64,000 nt of DNA from Geoanaerobacter pelophilus (GTDB lineage Bacteria > Desulfobacterota > Desulfuromonadia > Geobacterales > DSM-12255). The stretch lies in NCBI RefSeq assembly GCF_018476885.1, contig NZ_JAHCVJ010000009.1:62001-126000 (forward strand), in the 5' to 3' direction. A model generated the notes under the pieces. That model did not search any database, had not been told where the DNA came from, and saw only the letters and a list, made by a program, of their open reading frames with translations. This document shows positions 45,313 to 54,103 of this stretch, piece after piece (the first letter of the stretch is position 1; the number at the start of each line of letters is the position of its first letter). Both the position numbers and the translations under genes were made by a program.

Positions 45313-47093
45313 AGTTCTCTTTCCGCACCAAGCTAGCCCTATCATTTTTACTGTTCATTACGATTGCCTGGGCGTCTTTTGCGCTCCTATTCGCACCGCG
45401 TCTGGGAAAGATCGTTGAGGGCACTATTAGTGAAAACCTGTTAGTGCAGGTGGAATTGGCGGCGCGCGCAGCACATGGCGATATTGTCTACCTTAGAGGC
45501 GATAACCAGCCTTTTGCCGTGTCTACTGCAACAGTAACAGGTTCACGAGTAACCGTTATTGATGCTAACGGGTCTGTTTTGGCAGATTCGGAGGTGGCCC
45601 GATCTCAGCTGAAAAACCTGGAAAACCATAGTGATCGGCCTGAGATCAGAGAAGCATTCCGCACCGGCCGCGGCACTGCCATTCGTCATTCCGCAACACT
45701 CGGCACTGACATGCTCTATGCTGCGGCAATGTTTCAGGACAAACTCCAGAACCGTGCTGTCATCAGACTGGCTCTCCCGCTCACCGCAGTCGCCAAGACG
45801 CGTGCCGTTCTCAACTCTGCTCTTGGTGAAAGCCTCTTCATCTCCTTTGCGCTTGGCTGTCTGTTCAGCGTTATTCTGGCACGGCTGAACATGCGGCAAT
45901 TGCAGAGGATTGCCAAAATTGTCAGTGATATCGGTCAAGGTAACTATTCTCTCCGGCTACCGGTTGACCGTCATGATGAGCTGGGAGGTATGGCAAAGAG
46001 TATCAATGAAATGGCGGAACGGATTGAGTCGCAATTCATAAAACTTGGCAATGACAGTAGCCAGTTGAATGCGATATTGAGCGGCATTGGAGAAGGGCTC
46101 ATGGTGGGTGATTCCCATGGGACGATCACCCTGGTAAATACCGCTTTCAGTGAGCTTTTCGCGGTGCATGAAAATATCGTAGGGCGATCATTGATAACCA
46201 TTTCACGGCATCCGTCTCTTCATGATTCTTTCAAAATGGTGATCAAGAACAAGTGTGAACATAAAGAGGAAATAGTTATCAGCGGTGATCGGGAGCGTGT
46301 GGTCAGGGTGCACTGGGTACCGCTGCTTGATGATGATCGGCTGCTGGGGATAGTGGCAGTGTTCCATGACATTAGTGACCTGAAGCGGCTGGAAAATGTG
46401 CGCAAAGATTTTGTGGCAAATGTTTCCCATGAATTACGCACTCCGGTAACGATTATCAAGGGGTACGCTGAAACACTGCTTGGTGGCGTGATCAGTGACA
46501 ACCCTGCAAATGTCCAGCAATTCGTGGAAATAATCCATAACAATGCTGAACGGCTTGCCAATCTGCTCAGGGACCTGCTGAGCCTTTCCGAAATGGAGTC
46601 TGATGAGTTCATCCTTGACCTGCAGCCGCTGCCGCTTGGCATGCTGGTAAAGCAGGCATGCCTGTTATTGGAGGCGAAAGCCTCAGCCAAATCGATAACT
46701 ATTATTAATAGTGACAACATTGGAGAACTGCCCCTGGTAATGGCTAATGCCGGAAGGCTGGAGCAGGTACTGATTAACCTGATTGACAATGCAATCAAGT
46801 ATTCGCCTGCCGGAAGCAGCATAACCATAAGTGCCGAAGAGCAGGATGCTTTTGTCAAGGTGTCGCTTAGCGACAACGGTAATGGCATTCCTCCGCAGAG
46901 CCTGCCCAGGATTTTCGAACGGTTTTACCGGGTCGATGCCGGACGCAGTCGGGCCGAAGGGGGGACAGGCCTCGGCCTGTCCATAGTCAAGCACACTATC
47001 CAGTTGCATGGCGGCAGCATTACTTGTGAAAGCACTATCGGGAAAGGAACCACATTTCACTTTACCTTGCGCAAAGCAGAGACAAAGGAATGA
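45309..47093 (+). CDS. phoR: Phosphate sensor histidine kinase PhoR
   Basis: A 594-residue membrane histidine kinase. An N-terminal span (LALSFLLFITIAWASFALLF) and a second near residue 175 flank a periplasmic region of about 140 residues. HAMP (MRQLQRIAKIVSDIGQGNYS), PAS (MVGDSHGTITLVNTAFSELF), HisKA with H374 in ANVSHELRTP, and HATPase (NAIKYSPAG, FERFYRVDAGRSRAEGGTG) follow. E. coli PhoR lacks a large periplasmic part, whereas Geobacter- and Bacillus-type PhoR proteins have one. It should phosphorylate PhoB at low phosphate, under control of the Pst transporter and PhoU. Confidence 0.94.
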   Translation: MKFSFRTKLALSFLLFITIAWASFALLFAPRLGKIVEGTISENLLVQVELAARAAHGDIVYLRGDNQPFAVSTATVTGSRVTVIDANGSVLADSEVARSQLKNLENHSDRPEIREAFRTGRGTAIRHSATLGTDMLYAAAMFQDKLQNRAVIRLALPLTAVAKTRAVLNSALGESLFISFALGCLFSVILARLNMRQLQRIAKIVSDIGQGNYSLRLPVDRHDELGGMAKSINEMAERIESQFIKLGNDSSQLNAILSGIGEGLMVGDSHGTITLVNTAFSELFAVHENIVGRSLITISRHPSLHDSFKMVIKNKCEHKEEIVISGDRERVVRVHWVPLLDDDRLLGIVAVFHDISDLKRLENVRKDFVANVSHELRTPVTIIKGYAETLLGGVISDNPANVQQFVEIIHNNAERLANLLRDLLSLSEMESDEFILDLQPLPLGMLVKQACLLLEAKASAKSITIINSDNIGELPLVMANAGRLEQVLINLIDNAIKYSPAGSSITISAEEQDAFVKVSLSDNGNGIPPQSLPRIFERFYRVDAGRSRAEGGTGLGLSIVKHTIQLHGGSITCESTIGKGTTFHFTLRKAETKE

Positions 47094-47187
47094 TGGTGAC
47101 TGTCGTAATTGTTACTAGCAGTGAACCGTAAACAGATGCCGCCACATTTTGATTGAGTCGGCAAACAAAAGAGAAAAGGAGATGCAG

Positions 47188-48156
47188 ATGATAAAACGCG
47201 TTGGAATTTTGGTGGGAGCCTGTTTGCTGGCTACCACAACCCTGGCATCGGCAGAAGCATTGAAGGTTGATGCAAAGTTGGCAAAATACAAGGCCACTGC
47301 CGGAGTTTCAGGCAATCTGAACAGCATTGGTTCTGACACTCTGAACAATCTGATGACGATGTGGGCGGAAGGGTTCCGCAAGAAGTACCCGAACGTAAAT
47401 ATCCAGATCGAAGGCAAAGGTTCCAGTACCGCACCGCCGGCACTGGTAGCCGGTACTGCCCAGTTTGGTCCGATGTCACGGGAGATGAAAAGCACCGAAA
47501 TCGATGCCTTTGAGAAAAAATACGGTTTTAAACCGACCAAGATCGGTGTTGCTCTGGATTCTCTGGCAGTGTTCGTCAACAAAGACAATCCGGTAAAAGC
47601 ACTTTCTCTGGAAAAAGTTGATGCCGCCTTTTCCAAAACCCGTAAACGCGGTTATCAGTCTGACATTGTAACCTGGGGGCAACTCGGGGTAGCCGGCAAG
47701 CTCGCCAGTCAGCCGATCAGTCTCTATGGCCGTAATTCAGCCTCCGGCACCTATGGTTACTTCAAGGAGCACACCCTGAGCAAGGGTGACTACAAGGACA
47801 CAGTCAAAGAGCAGCCAGGTTCGGCTTCTGTAGTACAAGGGGTAACCAAGGACAAGAACGGCATGGGGTATTCCGGCATCGGCTATAAGACTTCCGGGGT
47901 GAAGGCGATAGCCTTGTCGGAAAAAGAAGGTGGCGCAGCTTTCGAGCCTAACTACGAGAATGTTCTTTCCGGAAAGTACCCACTTGGCCGCATGCTCTAC
48001 ATCTACGTGGTCAAGGAGCCGAACAAGCCGCTGCCCAAGCTTCAGGAGGAATTCGTCAAGTTCATTCTCTCCAAAGAAGGTCAGGAGATAGTTGTTAAAG
48101 ACGGTTTCTTGCCGCTGCCGAAGAAGGTAGTCGATCAGCAGATGAAGAGCATATAA
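47188..48156 (+). CDS. pstS: Phosphate ABC transporter substrate-binding protein PstS
   Basis: A 322-residue periplasmic phosphate-binding protein. The signal peptide is MIKRVGILVGACLLATTTLA. The mature part has the family landmarks GSDTLNNLMTMWAEGFRKKY, GKGSSTAPPALVAGTAQFGP, YGRNSASGTYGYFKEHTL and QEEFVKFILSKEGQEIVVKD. I chose the ATG at 47188, preceded by AAAAGGAGATGCAG; an ATG six bases earlier is possible. It captures phosphate for PstC/PstA. A stem-loop after the gene (48180-48208) may raise its expression over pstC. Confidence 0.95.
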   Translation: MIKRVGILVGACLLATTTLASAEALKVDAKLAKYKATAGVSGNLNSIGSDTLNNLMTMWAEGFRKKYPNVNIQIEGKGSSTAPPALVAGTAQFGPMSREMKSTEIDAFEKKYGFKPTKIGVALDSLAVFVNKDNPVKALSLEKVDAAFSKTRKRGYQSDIVTWGQLGVAGKLASQPISLYGRNSASGTYGYFKEHTLSKGDYKDTVKEQPGSASVVQGVTKDKNGMGYSGIGYKTSGVKAIALSEKEGGAAFEPNYENVLSGKYPLGRMLYIYVVKEPNKPLPKLQEEFVKFILSKEGQEIVVKDGFLPLPKKVVDQQMKSI

Positions 48157-48179
48157 AGAGTCGTGGGATATGAAAGGCG

Positions 48180-48208
48180 CGAAACGGTCGGTAAATCCGG
48201 CCGTTTCG
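48180..48208 (+). other. Stem-loop between pstS and pstC
   Basis: CGAAACGG and CCGTTTCG, continued by CGG/CCG after one T-G wobble, form a strong stem around TAAAT, 24 bases after the pstS stop. No T-run follows, so mRNA stabilisation or partial attenuation is likelier than full termination. Confidence 0.55.
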
Positions 48209-48230
48209 TGTTACCGGGTAGGTTGCTACT

Positions 48231-50459
48231 ATGAGAAAAGGTCTCACCGAAAGAATCAAACGCCGTGACCTGTTGGCCGGTAAATTAATCCAAGGGGTCG
48301 GGTTCCTCGTTATCGCCTGCGTTATCGGGATACTGGTCCTGATTACCAACGTAGCGCTGCCGCTGTTTTACCCGCCGTCAGCCAAGGTGGTCGCATCGTT
48401 TAGCGTGCCTGAAGTGTCGAATGGCCATCAGATCCTGGCAGCCGGGCTGGATGATTACCTGGAAAGCGGTTTTTTGCTGGATGAGCGAGGTCTGCTGACG
48501 TTTATCGATCTGCGTTCCGGCAAGGTACTGGATCAAGTGCCGGCAGAGCGTGAAGGGGTTAATGGACGCAGGATTACCTACCTTGATCGTGCCGGTCGCT
48601 TCGGTTACGGTCTTACCTGGGACGATGGCGTTTTTACTACACTGCAGGTCAAATTTTCCCCAGGATTCGATGACCAGGGGAAACGCACTATCCACCACGA
48701 AGTCGTATCAAAGGCCTTTGCCCCACCCAAGCTAGGTTCAGCTTCCGTAAGGACCATGGTACGTCAAGCCTCTGAAGATAACGTTACCCGGGTGGATATC
48801 TCTGCTGTTGACAGAATTACGGTTACCCAACAGGAAATCAGCAAAGACCTTTTCGGCACCGAGTCCTCCAAAACAGTAAGTGCCGAGTTGAGCGATCCGA
48901 TTCCGGGGCGGATTGCCGCGGCTGCCCTTGATCAGAAAGGGTCGCTCCTGTACGTGGGAACAGATCAGGGGACGCTGCTGCGCTGGGATCTGAGTACCGC
49001 CGGTGCCCCGCAGCTTCTTGATTCATTTCCGGTGTTTACTGACGGGCGCTCTGTGGCAGCACTTGGTTTTGTCGTCGGTGATACTTCTCTGGCAGTAGCC
49101 GATAATCGCGGGGGAGTTGCTACCTGGTCTGCGGTTTCCGTGGAAGGGCTGAATAAAAAACAACTCACTCGGATTCACCAGCTCTCAAGCCATGAGCAAA
49201 AAGTGGTCGAGATCATTCCGTCTTTGCGGGACAAGTCGCTGCTGAGCATTGATGCTGCCGGGGTTATGCACCTCGACCACATGACTTCCGAGCGCCACCT
49301 GTTGACGATCAGTTCTGCACACCCCATTGTCCGGGCAGGAATGGCGGCAAAGGGGAACGGCTTGATCGGGATCGACAAGGTTGGCGCCGTATCGGTCTGG
49401 CAGCTCAATGTGCCGCATCCCGAGGTCAGCTTCACGACCCTGTTCGGCAAGGTTTGGTATGAGGGATATAATGAACCGGCCTATGTCTGGCAGTCTTCGG
49501 CAGCCAATGATGATTTTGAGCCGAAACTATCGCTGACACCGTTGATCTTCGGCACCTTGAAGGGAACATTCTATGCCATGATCTTCGCGGTTCCCCTGGC
49601 TCTGCTGGGGGCCATCTACACCAGCCAGTTCCTGAACCAGCGGATCAAGGCCTTCATAAAACCATCGGTTGAGATCATGGCCGCAATCCCTTCAGTCGTG
49701 GTCGGTTTCCTGGGAGGCCTCTGGCTTGCTCCGTTCCTGGACAAGACTATCGTCGGCTTTTTCCTCAGCATAGTGGTCATTCCTGTTACCGTTCTTGTGG
49801 TCATCTTTTGCTGGCAGCGGCTCAAACCGGCATCCCGCCTTGACCGGGTGGGGTTCGGCCATGAATTTATTATCCTGATGCCGGCAATAATCCTGGGTGG
49901 GGCTACGGCCTTCTATCTCGGGGGGATTGCCGAGGTTGCTTTATTCGGCAGTGATTTCAAGCTCTGGCTCTATGAACATTTGGGCATTCGTGCCGATCAG
50001 CGCAATTCAATGGTCATTTCTCTGGCGCTTGGTTTTGCCGTTATTCCGATTATCTTCACCATTGCTGAAGATGCCCTGTCAAATGTTCCCAAGAGCTTGT
50101 CGGCTGCCTCGCTGGCCCTTGGGGCCAGCCGCTGGCAGACCGCCTGGCGAGTGGTTCTTCCGTCAGCGGTTCCCGGTATTTTTTCGGCGATCATGATCGG
50201 CTTTGGCCGGGCTGTCGGTGAAACCATGATCGTGCTGATGGCTACCGGCAACACGCCGATCATCAATCTCAGCATGTTTGACGGGTTTCGATCACTTTCG
50301 GCGAATATTGCCGTTGAAATCCCCGAGGCCCCGCATGCCGGAACCCTCTACCGCGTGCTGTTCCTGTCGGCAGTTCTGCTGTTTGCCTTTACTTTTGTCG
50401 TCAATACTGTTGCAGAGATCTACCGGCAACGGTTTCGCAAGAAATATGGCCGCTACTGA
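48231..50459 (+). CDS. pstC: Phosphate ABC transporter permease PstC (extended)
   Basis: A 742-residue permease. A first span (FLVIACVIGILVLITNVALP, about 27-46) is followed by a periplasmic region of about 390 residues with repeated strands and loops like a beta-propeller (ISSAHPIVRAGMAAKGNGLI and similar). The conserved PstC permease core of six spans is at about 445-735 (AMIFAVPLALLGAIYTSQFL, EIMAAIPSVVVGFLGGLWL, ASRWQTAWRVVLPSAVPGIF, GRAVGETMIVLM). E. coli PstC is about 320 residues, so the extension more than doubles it. Longer PstC forms are known in other bacteria. The extension may bind PstS or sense phosphate. Confidence 0.92.
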   Translation: MRKGLTERIKRRDLLAGKLIQGVGFLVIACVIGILVLITNVALPLFYPPSAKVVASFSVPEVSNGHQILAAGLDDYLESGFLLDERGLLTFIDLRSGKVLDQVPAEREGVNGRRITYLDRAGRFGYGLTWDDGVFTTLQVKFSPGFDDQGKRTIHHEVVSKAFAPPKLGSASVRTMVRQASEDNVTRVDISAVDRITVTQQEISKDLFGTESSKTVSAELSDPIPGRIAAAALDQKGSLLYVGTDQGTLLRWDLSTAGAPQLLDSFPVFTDGRSVAALGFVVGDTSLAVADNRGGVATWSAVSVEGLNKKQLTRIHQLSSHEQKVVEIIPSLRDKSLLSIDAAGVMHLDHMTSERHLLTISSAHPIVRAGMAAKGNGLIGIDKVGAVSVWQLNVPHPEVSFTTLFGKVWYEGYNEPAYVWQSSAANDDFEPKLSLTPLIFGTLKGTFYAMIFAVPLALLGAIYTSQFLNQRIKAFIKPSVEIMAAIPSVVVGFLGGLWLAPFLDKTIVGFFLSIVVIPVTVLVVIFCWQRLKPASRLDRVGFGHEFIILMPAIILGGATAFYLGGIAEVALFGSDFKLWLYEHLGIRADQRNSMVISLALGFAVIPIIFTIAEDALSNVPKSLSAASLALGASRWQTAWRVVLPSAVPGIFSAIMIGFGRAVGETMIVLMATGNTPIINLSMFDGFRSLSANIAVEIPEAPHAGTLYRVLFLSAVLLFAFTFVVNTVAEIYRQRFRKKYGRY

Positions 50460-50466
50460 AGGATAA

Positions 50467-52059
50467 ATGATGAACAGTTTCTGGAAAAAAGGTGAACCTC
50501 AGGTATTTGTTACCGCAGCAGCTCTCTCTGTGACGCTGCTCTTAACGGTAATTCTGGTCGTCGTGGTCATGGTAAACGGGCTGGGGTTCTTCTGGCCGTC
50601 TAATGTGGCAAAGGGCGAACTGAAAGACGGTACCGCCATTCTCGGCGAGATCACGGCCAAGGAAAAAGGTCAGGTTGCCAGGCTGCAGTTCAAGGTCGGC
50701 AATCGCGATATCTATGGCCAGGATTTCCGCTGGGTTGATCGCAGCGAGATTCGCACTCTTACCTATCCGGCAGATTCGGTTGTTCTTGAGCGCAAAGAGC
50801 ACGGCAATTTTGTTGGATTTCTCAGCAAACTTTCAATAGAAGGTTTGAAGTTGCCGGATAGCAAGGACTTGTGGTTGCGATTTGTCTCAGCGCATGAACA
50901 AGTGGTGGCGCTTGCGGAACAGAACCGGGCAATCGAGCAGGAGATGGCGGATCTTAACTATAAAGCAGAGCAGTTACGGCTGAAGATTGCCAAACTGTCC
51001 TTCCGGGACAAGGCCGCACATGATGCTGAAGTCAAAGCGCTCACTGCTAAAAGACAGGAGATCCTGAATTCCTTCAGCACGCTTTCTGAAAAACTTATTG
51101 CCCAGGTTGCCGAACAGCAACGGTTCACGGCGACCTTTACCGAAGTTGGCGGCAATGAAAAGGAAATTTCTCTAGCCAACATTGTCAGGAGTTATCGTCC
51201 CAATACCATGCCGGTCTGGTCAAAGGCGGCCTATTATCTCGGCAAGGTTTGGGAACTGCTCTTTGATGAGCCACGGGAGTCGAATACCGAAGGTGGGCTC
51301 TTTCCGGCAATCTTCGGTACGGTGCTGATGGTGCTGCTGATGAGTTTCTTTTCGCTGCCGTTCGGGGTCATTGCTGCCGTTTATCTCAGGGAATATGCCA
51401 AAGACGGCATGCTGGTTCGGCTGGTGCGCATCGCCGTCAACAACCTCGCCGGTGTGCCCTCGATCGTCTATGGGGTATTTGGCCTCGGTTTCTTCGTGTA
51501 TGGGCTTGGGGCAGGGATTGACAACCTGTTCTATGCCGAACGGTTGCCAACCCCGACATTCGGCACCGGCGGCATACTCTGGGCCAGCCTGACGCTTGCC
51601 CTGCTTACGGTGCCGGTAGTGATTGTTGCTTCAGAGGAGTCTCTTGCCGCCATCCCCAAGGGGATTCGCGAAGGATCACTTGCCTTGGGGGCCACCAAGT
51701 TTCAAACCTTATCACGCATACTCTTGCCGATGGCGACTCCTGGGATAATGACCGGTATGATCCTGTCAATGGCCCGTGCTGCCGGTGAAGTGGCGCCATT
51801 GATGCTGGTGGGGGTCGTCAAATTGGCGCCAACGTTGCCGATTGACGGCAGATTCCCTTTTTTTCACGTCGACCGCAAGTTCATGCACCTGGGGTTCCAC
51901 ATCTATGATGTAGGCTTCCAGTCGCCGAACGTGGAGGCTGCCAAACCGATGGTCTTTGTGACCACTCTGTTGCTGCTTGCCATTGTTATCGTTGCCTCCA
52001 GTGCTGCCATCTACCTTCGGTCGCAGATGAAGAAACGGTACACTACGCGCACTTTTTAA
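50467..52059 (+). CDS. pstA: Phosphate ABC transporter permease PstA (extended)
   Basis: A 530-residue permease. An N-terminal span ([21 protein letters not shown]) is followed by a periplasmic insert with a helical coiled-coil-like stretch (about 140-215, [20 protein letters not shown]). The PstA permease core is at about 283-525 ([73 protein letters not shown]). E. coli PstA is about 296 residues. It partners PstC in the membrane channel. Two adjacent ATG codons (50467, 50470) can serve as start after AAGGATAA. Confidence 0.92.
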   Translation: MMNSFWKKGEPQVFVTAAALSVTLLLTVILVVVVMVNGLGFFWPSNVAKGELKDGTAILGEITAKEKGQVARLQFKVGNRDIYGQDFRWVDRSEIRTLTYPADSVVLERKEHGNFVGFLSKLSIEGLKLPDSKDLWLRFVSAHEQVVALAEQNRAIEQEMADLNYKAEQLRLKIAKLSFRDKAAHDAEVKALTAKRQEILNSFSTLSEKLIAQVAEQQRFTATFTEVGGNEKEISLANIVRSYRPNTMPVWSKAAYYLGKVWELLFDEPRESNTEGGLFPAIFGTVLMVLLMSFFSLPFGVIAAVYLREYAKDGMLVRLVRIAVNNLAGVPSIVYGVFGLGFFVYGLGAGIDNLFYAERLPTPTFGTGGILWASLTLALLTVPVVIVASEESLAAIPKGIREGSLALGATKFQTLSRILLPMATPGIMTGMILSMARAAGEVAPLMLVGVVKLAPTLPIDGRFPFFHVDRKFMHLGFHIYDVGFQSPNVEAAKPMVFVTTLLLLAIVIVASSAAIYLRSQMKKRYTTRTF

Positions 52060-52085
52060 CCTTTGTGACCCGGAGAAATTATTTC

Positions 52086-52868
52086 ATGGAAGAGACAACC
52101 ACGCAGTTCGCTTCAGATCTTGTTCTGAAGATCAACAACCTGGATCTTTATTATGGCGATTCGCAGGCACTGAATGGGATCAATCTCAATATCCCACGCA
52201 GGCAGGTTACCGCCTTCATCGGCCCGTCCGGTTGCGGTAAATCTACCTTGTTACGCTGTCTTAACCGGATGAATGACCTGATTGATACGGTGCGGGTTGA
52301 GGGGAGCATCAAGCTTGATGACGATGAAATCAACTCTCCGGATATGGATGTCATAAGCCTGCGCCGCCGTGTCGGCATGGTGTTCCAGCAGTCCAACCCC
52401 TTTCCCAAGTCAATCTATGAGAATGTCATTTTCGGCTTGCGCATTGCCGGGGTCAAAGACAAGGCGCTGCTCGATGAAACTGTTGAAAAGAGCCTGCGCG
52501 GTGCTGCCATCTGGGATGAGGTCAAAGATCGTCTGCATGAATCTGCCTTGGGGCTTTCGGGTGGCCAGGCCCAGCGAGTATGCATAGCCAGGGCAATTGC
52601 CGTTAATCCGGAAGTCATTCTGATGGATGAACCTTGTTCCGCTCTCGATCCGATCGCCACCACCAAGATCGAAGAACTCATCAACGAGCTCAAGGAGCGC
52701 TTCACCGTGGTTATTGTCACCCACAACATGCAACAGGCTGCCCGGGTCTCGGATCATACCGCATTTCTCTACATGGGCGAACTGGTCGAGTTTAATACGA
52801 CCCGGAGAATATTCACCAACCCGGACAACAGCCAGACAGAGGACTATATTACCGGTCGTTTCGGGTAA
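52086..52868 (+). CDS. pstB: Phosphate ABC transporter ATP-binding protein PstB
   Basis: A 260-residue ABC ATPase with all nucleotide-binding motifs: Walker [11 protein letters not shown]-loop [11 protein letters not shown], signature [16 protein letters not shown], Walker [14 protein letters not shown] and the switch His in [10 protein letters not shown]. Length and NRMNDLI after Walker A are typical of PstB. I chose the ATG at 52086; an upstream GTG at 52065 adds seven residues and lacks a better RBS. It drives phosphate uptake through PstC/PstA. Confidence 0.96.
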   Translation: MEETTTQFASDLVLKINNLDLYYGDSQALNGINLNIPRRQVTAFIGPSGCGKSTLLRCLNRMNDLIDTVRVEGSIKLDDDEINSPDMDVISLRRRVGMVFQQSNPFPKSIYENVIFGLRIAGVKDKALLDETVEKSLRGAAIWDEVKDRLHESALGLSGGQAQRVCIARAIAVNPEVILMDEPCSALDPIATTKIEELINELKERFTVVIVTHNMQQAARVSDHTAFLYMGELVEFNTTRRIFTNPDNSQTEDYITGRFG

Positions 52869-52946
52869 CAAGCCATCTTGATTCACTGACTTTTCATGCA
52901 ATGAAGATCACCTGAAGCTACTTTGTCGTTTATCGGAGGAGTCCCA

Positions 52947-53621
52947 ATGGACAAGCAGCATCTGCACCGTCAATTTGACAACGATCTCAATGAGATCCGT
53001 TCCAAACTCCTGGAAATGGGGGGCAAGGTCGAGAAAATGATCAGCGACGCTTTAAAGGCTCTGCTGGAACGTGATTCAGTCCTTGCCGATCAGGTGATAG
53101 CCTACGACCATGAGATCAATCGCATGGAGATGGAGATCGATGAGAAATGCCTGGAAGTGTTGGCTATGCGGCAACCTGCTGCACGGGATCTTCGCTTTAT
53201 TACGCTGGCCCTGAAGATCGTAACCGATTTGGAGCGGATTGGTGATCAGTGTCGTAATATCGGCAAAAGCACCAAGGAATTGAATGATGAGCCGCCGCTG
53301 AAACCGTTCATCGATATCCCCCGGATGGCTCACTGGGCCGGCATAATGGTCAAAGAGGCGCTTGATGCCTTTGTCGAAGGGGATGTGGACCTGGCGCTCA
53401 AGGTTTGCAGGGATGATTCCTTTATTGATGAGCTGAATGTGCAGATGCAGCGGGAATTGCTGTCGTTCATGATCGAGGATCCCAAGACCATATCCCGGTC
53501 AATCAAAATAAACTATATCTCCAAGTGCCTGGAGCGGATTTCCGACCATGCGACCAATATTGCCGAAATGGTCATTTTTATGGTGAATGGTAAGGATATT
53601 CGCCATACTGCAGTTAGTTGA
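52947..53621 (+). CDS. phoU: Phosphate-signalling protein PhoU
   Basis: A 224-residue all-helical protein with two PhoU repeats. The metal-binding E/D motifs are recognisable (AYDHEINRMEMEIDEKCLEV, MRQPAARDLRFITLALKIVT followed by DLERIGDQCRNI, and ISKCLERISDHATNIAEMVI). It links the Pst transporter to PhoR and represses the Pho response when phosphate is plentiful. The ATG at 52947 follows TCGGAGGAGTCCCA. It is last of the Pho operon. Confidence 0.96.
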   Translation: MDKQHLHRQFDNDLNEIRSKLLEMGGKVEKMISDALKALLERDSVLADQVIAYDHEINRMEMEIDEKCLEVLAMRQPAARDLRFITLALKIVTDLERIGDQCRNIGKSTKELNDEPPLKPFIDIPRMAHWAGIMVKEALDAFVEGDVDLALKVCRDDSFIDELNVQMQRELLSFMIEDPKTISRSIKINYISKCLERISDHATNIAEMVIFMVNGKDIRHTAVS

Positions 53622-53687
53622 CATGCCCTGTCCGCAGAGACGTCTTAACTGAGCGTTGCTGCAGATACCTGTCAGGCACAAAACAAA

Positions 53688-53726
53688 ACAAGCAAGAACA
53701 GCTGACAAGGTCGGCGACTTGCTTGT
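53688..53726 (-). terminator. Terminator between convergent genes
   Basis: ACAAGCAAG and CTTGCTTGT form a 9-base stem with a 21-base loop. The minus strand continues GTTTTGTTTTGTG, so it ends the 53764-53955 transcript. It may also stop the Pho operon. Confidence 0.6.
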
Positions 53727-53763
53727 AAAAGAGGCAATATTCAGTTGTAGTGGTTATGGCAGA

Positions 53764-53955
53764 TTAAACCGCCTGCAGCAGCATATCGTCACTGTCAGTG
53801 AGATGGATGTGACCATCTGACTCAACACTGAATTCGCGCTGACAAGCGGCGCAACAGAATTTACCAGTGTCTACCTTTGTCCAGATGGTCAGATTTTTAC
53901 TGTCACACCAATCGCAGTACCAGAGATAGTAATCACCTTTGGGCATCACATTCAT
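53764..53955 (-). CDS. Small zinc-ribbon-like protein
   Basis: A 63-residue protein beginning MNVMPKGDYYLWYCDWCDSK with two cysteine pairs (CDWC and CCAAC, about 15 residues apart), a probable zinc-binding knuckle, and an acidic, His-containing tail. A strong RBS (AAAGGAGGTCAACCCA) precedes the ATG and a terminator follows the stop. I recognise no named family. It lies alone between the phoU gene and the Ppx-containing operon. Confidence 0.7.
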   Translation of the reverse strand: MNVMPKGDYYLWYCDWCDSKNLTIWTKVDTGKFCCAACQREFSVESDGHIHLTDSDDMLLQAV

Positions 53956-54103
53956 TGGGTTGACCTCCTTTGATTGTTACTTATAGGAATATGTTAACCC
54001 AACAACATTGCAATCATGTGGCGATCTTACAAAGAGTTTGCAAATTACGGGCAGCCAGGGCAGGTTGCTCAATCTGTTGCAGCGGAGGCGATGCAGGTAT
54101 CGG

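Noticed and set aside
47100-47135. Possible Pho box upstream of pstS (CTGTCGTAATTGTTAC)
   Set aside because: The half-sites are 9 rather than 11 bases apart and do not match the elements found at phoB and in the polysaccharide locus, so I do not call it.
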